A stretch of 60,637 nucleotides of DNA from the NCBI GenBank assembly GCA_937957685.1, contig CALGAO010000117.1, positions 1 to 60,637 on the forward strand. Reading direction: 5' to 3'. Made by a program: the position numbers and the translations under genes. This document shows, piece after piece, positions 58,937-60,637 of the stretch. The stretch's first letter is position 1. Each line of letters starts with the position of its first letter. The DNA is from an uncultured Paenibacillaceae bacterium. GTDB lineage: Bacteria > Bacillota > Bacilli > Paenibacillales > DA-C8. The notes beneath the pieces are model-generated. The model saw only the letters and a program-made list of their open reading frames with translations, was not told where the DNA came from and searched no databases.

Positions 58937-59410
58937 ATGAATCGCGAACTGTACGAGCAGATCAAGAAACGGGAAGGGTATGTGGAAGGGCCGGCATCGA
59001 CAGCGTACAAGCCTTATGTGCCTGTCAAGATCGACGGCAATATCGCTTACGTATCGGGCAATGTGGCCTTCTCTAACGGGGAGTTGAAGTACAAGGGACG
59101 CATCGGCGATACGATCACCGTCGAGGAAGGCAAACGTTCTGCCGCACTCGCTGCGATCAATACGCTGGAGCTGCTGGACAAGGAAGTCGGGCTGGAGAAG
59201 GTGGATTCGATCCTGAAGGTGACCGGATATCTGTGCTGCGCAGAACATATTGAAGAGCTGCCGTCCATCCTGAACGAAGGCAGTCAGGTATTCGTGGACG
59301 TGTTCGGAGAAGAGAAGGGCAAGCATGCCCGCGCCGCACTTGGCATGTATGTGCTGCCGCTCGGCGCCTCCGTCGAGATCGAATTCATCGCCAGACTCAA
59401 ATCGGAATAA
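58937..59410 (+). CDS. RidA/YjgF family protein (long subgroup)
   Basis: A 157-residue member of the longer YjgF/RidA subgroup (with a VYVSG-like strand IAYVSGNVAF, then GKHARAALGMYVLPLGASVEIEF). RidA-type enzymes hydrolyse reactive imines and enamines such as 2-aminoacrylate released by PLP enzymes, to protect the cell. The Arg in HAR and the Glu in VEIEF are conserved. ATG 58937 follows GGAGG; a longer upstream frame is not supported. It pairs well with the D-serine-dehydratase-like gene. Confidence 0.85.
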   Translation: MNRELYEQIKKREGYVEGPASTAYKPYVPVKIDGNIAYVSGNVAFSNGELKYKGRIGDTITVEEGKRSAALAAINTLELLDKEVGLEKVDSILKVTGYLCCAEHIEELPSILNEGSQVFVDVFGEEKGKHARAALGMYVLPLGASVEIEFIARLKSE

Positions 59411-59468
59411 TGCCGCTGCATGAGTCCTGATATTCATTCAGTCGTTGGACGAAGAGGAGCGATAGACC

Positions 59469-60353
59469 GTGAAACTGCTTACGATTCTGAAGGAAGGTTC
59501 ATACTCGCTGGGGGTGGAGACAGAGGCGGGAATCATCGACATCGCCGAAGCGCTTGCGCAATATCCTGCGGATGAGCCCCTGCCGCTGACCGTCGATGCG
59601 GTGATCTCAGGCGGTGAGCCGGCGCTTGCGAGGCTGCGCGATTATGTGGAACGGCTGAAGGGGTCATCCTATGCGTACCGGAAGCCGTCGGACATCGCGT
59701 GGGGACCGTGTGTCACATCGCCGCAGAAAATCATCTGCATCGGGCTGAACTACCGCAAGCACGCCGAAGAGACCCATGCGCCGATCCCGACAGTGCCGAT
59801 CGTGTTCAACAAATTCAACAATGCGTTGACCGGCCATCTGCAGGATGTTCGAGTGCCGGAGGAGACGGAGAAGCTGGACTATGAGGCGGAGCTGGCGATC
59901 ATCATCGGCAAGCGCGCCAACCATGTCTCACCGGATGAGGCGCTGGACCATGTGTTTGGCTACGCAACGGCCAATGACCTGTCGGCGCGGGATCTGCAGA
60001 TGAGAACGCCGCAGTGGTTGCTCGGCAAAACCTGTGACGGCTTCTGCCCGCTGGGCCCGTATCTGGTGACGGCGGACGAGATTCCCGACCCGAATCAACT
60101 GTGGATCAGATGTACGGTCAACGGCGAGCTTCGCCAAAATTCCAACACCTCAGACATGATCTTCTATTGCAAGGAGATCATCAGCTATCTGTCCAGACAC
60201 ATGACTCTGGTTCCCGGAGATGTCATCCTGACCGGTACGCCGGAAGGGGTCATCCTCGGATACCCGCCTGAGAAACAAGTGTACCTCAAGCCGGGCGATA
60301 TGGTCACGGTAGAAATCGAGAAGCTGGGGGCACTGACGAACCGGATGGTATAG
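59469..60353 (+). CDS. fumarylacetoacetate hydrolase (FAH) family protein
   Basis: A 294-residue FAH-fold enzyme. The metal-binding Glu residues sit in YEAELAIIIGK, the Asp in ATANDLSARDLQM, and GTPEGV closes the barrel. The GLNYRKHAEE stretch is typical of 2-hydroxyhepta-2,4-dienedioate isomerase / oxaloacetate decarboxylase-type members. It starts at GTG 59469, behind AGAGGAG. It probably acts on a keto- or enol-acid late in the island's pathway. Confidence 0.85.
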   Translation: MKLLTILKEGSYSLGVETEAGIIDIAEALAQYPADEPLPLTVDAVISGGEPALARLRDYVERLKGSSYAYRKPSDIAWGPCVTSPQKIICIGLNYRKHAEETHAPIPTVPIVFNKFNNALTGHLQDVRVPEETEKLDYEAELAIIIGKRANHVSPDEALDHVFGYATANDLSARDLQMRTPQWLLGKTCDGFCPLGPYLVTADEIPDPNQLWIRCTVNGELRQNSNTSDMIFYCKEIISYLSRHMTLVPGDVILTGTPEGVILGYPPEKQVYLKPGDMVTVEIEKLGALTNRMV

Positions 60354-60394
60354 CTGCACGGCAGCAACAAAGCTTGGTAATTGCGAATCTCCGC

Positions 60395-60453
60395 AACGCT
60401 GTTCCTCTGATGCAGGCGCTGGCTTGATGTCGCATCTGAGGAGCAGCGTTTTT
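60395..60453 (+). terminator. intrinsic terminator at the end of the catabolic island
   Basis: AACGCTG/CAGCGTT with an inner CTC-GATGC/GCATC-GAG stem, followed by T5. It ends the island after the FAH gene. Confidence 0.8.
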
Positions 60454-60480
60454 GCATTTGGTTGGTCTGGAGAGGCGCAG

Positions 60481-60637
60481 CAGAAAAAATCTGCTTACAG
60501 CTGAAGAAATCGGTCGAGGGAAGTCTGTAAGCAGAAATAATCTGCTTACAGCTGAAGAATGCGGTCGAGGGAAGCCTGTAAGCAGAAAAAATCTGCTTAC
60601 AGCGGGAGAACAGAGGTCGAGGGAAGTCTGTAAGCAG
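60481..60637. repeat. 51-bp palindromic tandem array (three copies, continuing to the edge)
   Basis: Units begin with CAGAAA(A/T)AATCTGC at 60481, 60532 and 60583, with a partial at 60635 (spacings 51, 51, 52). Each unit ends with CTGTAAG and the next begins with CAG, so CTGCTTACAG and its complement CTGTAAGCAG form hairpin arms. The middle has GGTCGAGGGAAG. A diverged single unit lies at 34938-34990. Confidence 0.85.

Noticed and set aside
60481..60637. CRISPR-like array
   Set aside because: The whole 51-bp unit is repeated, including the part between the palindrome arms, so there are no variable spacers.

Overview
The window looks like a chromosomal segment of a Gram-positive, spore-former-type bacterium of the Paenibacillaceae (Paenibacillus, Cohnella or a relative). 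Evidence: strong AGGAGG-type ribosome sites, frequent TTG/GTG starts, several YesM/YesN-type two-component pairs beside sugar ABC transporters, DUF1641-Ndh and AzlC-AzlD pairs, a YodB-like HxlR regulator, and lipoprotein solute-binding proteins. Base composition is moderately GC-rich. No rRNA, tRNA, CRISPR array or intact mobile element was seen; the only mobile DNA is a transposase remnant at the left edge.

Layout. 1-5 kb: IS1182-type transposase remnant, a frameshifted small membrane protein gene, a trhO - SufR-like regulator - DUF1450 set on the minus strand, and a catechol-2,3-dioxygenase-like gene with a TACT-N7-AGTA operator. 4.7-5 kb: an array of 51-bp tandem repeats. 5-16.9 kb: a hemicellulose-oligosaccharide locus (YesMN pair, CUT1 ABC transporter, GH115 alpha-glucuronidase, AraC regulator) with three identical-architecture palindromes upstream of the GH115 gene. 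16.9-30 kb: mostly housekeeping (CorC/HlyC protein, DUF1836, DUF1641-Ndh, MATE, AzlCD, exonuclease, a large TPM-domain protein plus PspA with a SigW-like promoter, methionine aminopeptidase). 30-35.4 kb: GH51 arabinofuranosidase under a LacI regulator, a thioredoxin-reductase-like flavoprotein, YceI, and the YodB-like HxlR gene. 35.7-44 kb: a ChvE/MmsA/GguB-type monosaccharide importer followed by a membrane-anchored sugar-binding protein, a sensor kinase and a response regulator (XylFII-LytS-YesN-like). 44.3 kb: queF. 45-60.4 kb: a long catabolic island opening with an aminotransferase, an amidohydrolase and an IclR regulator, then a peptide-type ABC transporter (five genes), an unrecognised protein, a Gfo/Idh/MocA oxidoreductase, a D-serine-dehydratase/D-threonine-aldolase-like PLP enzyme, an N-acyl-D-amino-acid-deacylase-like amidohydrolase, a RidA protein and a fumarylacetoacetate-hydrolase-family protein.

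How they work together. Two blocks (5-16.9 and 30-44 kb) plausibly collect and break down substituted xylan: GH115 removes glucuronic acid, GH51 removes arabinose, and two ABC systems import oligo- and monosaccharides under three-gene sensing modules. The 45-60 kb island reads as an uptake-and-degradation pathway for an unknown compound that releases a D-amino acid (import, deacylation, PLP lyase, RidA clean-up of imine intermediates, FAH-type step). It is the best candidate here for an undescribed system. A third theme is regulatory: four promoters in or near the 30-35 kb and 3.7 kb regions share an ACTT-N4/5-AAGT palindrome that fits the YodB-like repressor encoded here.
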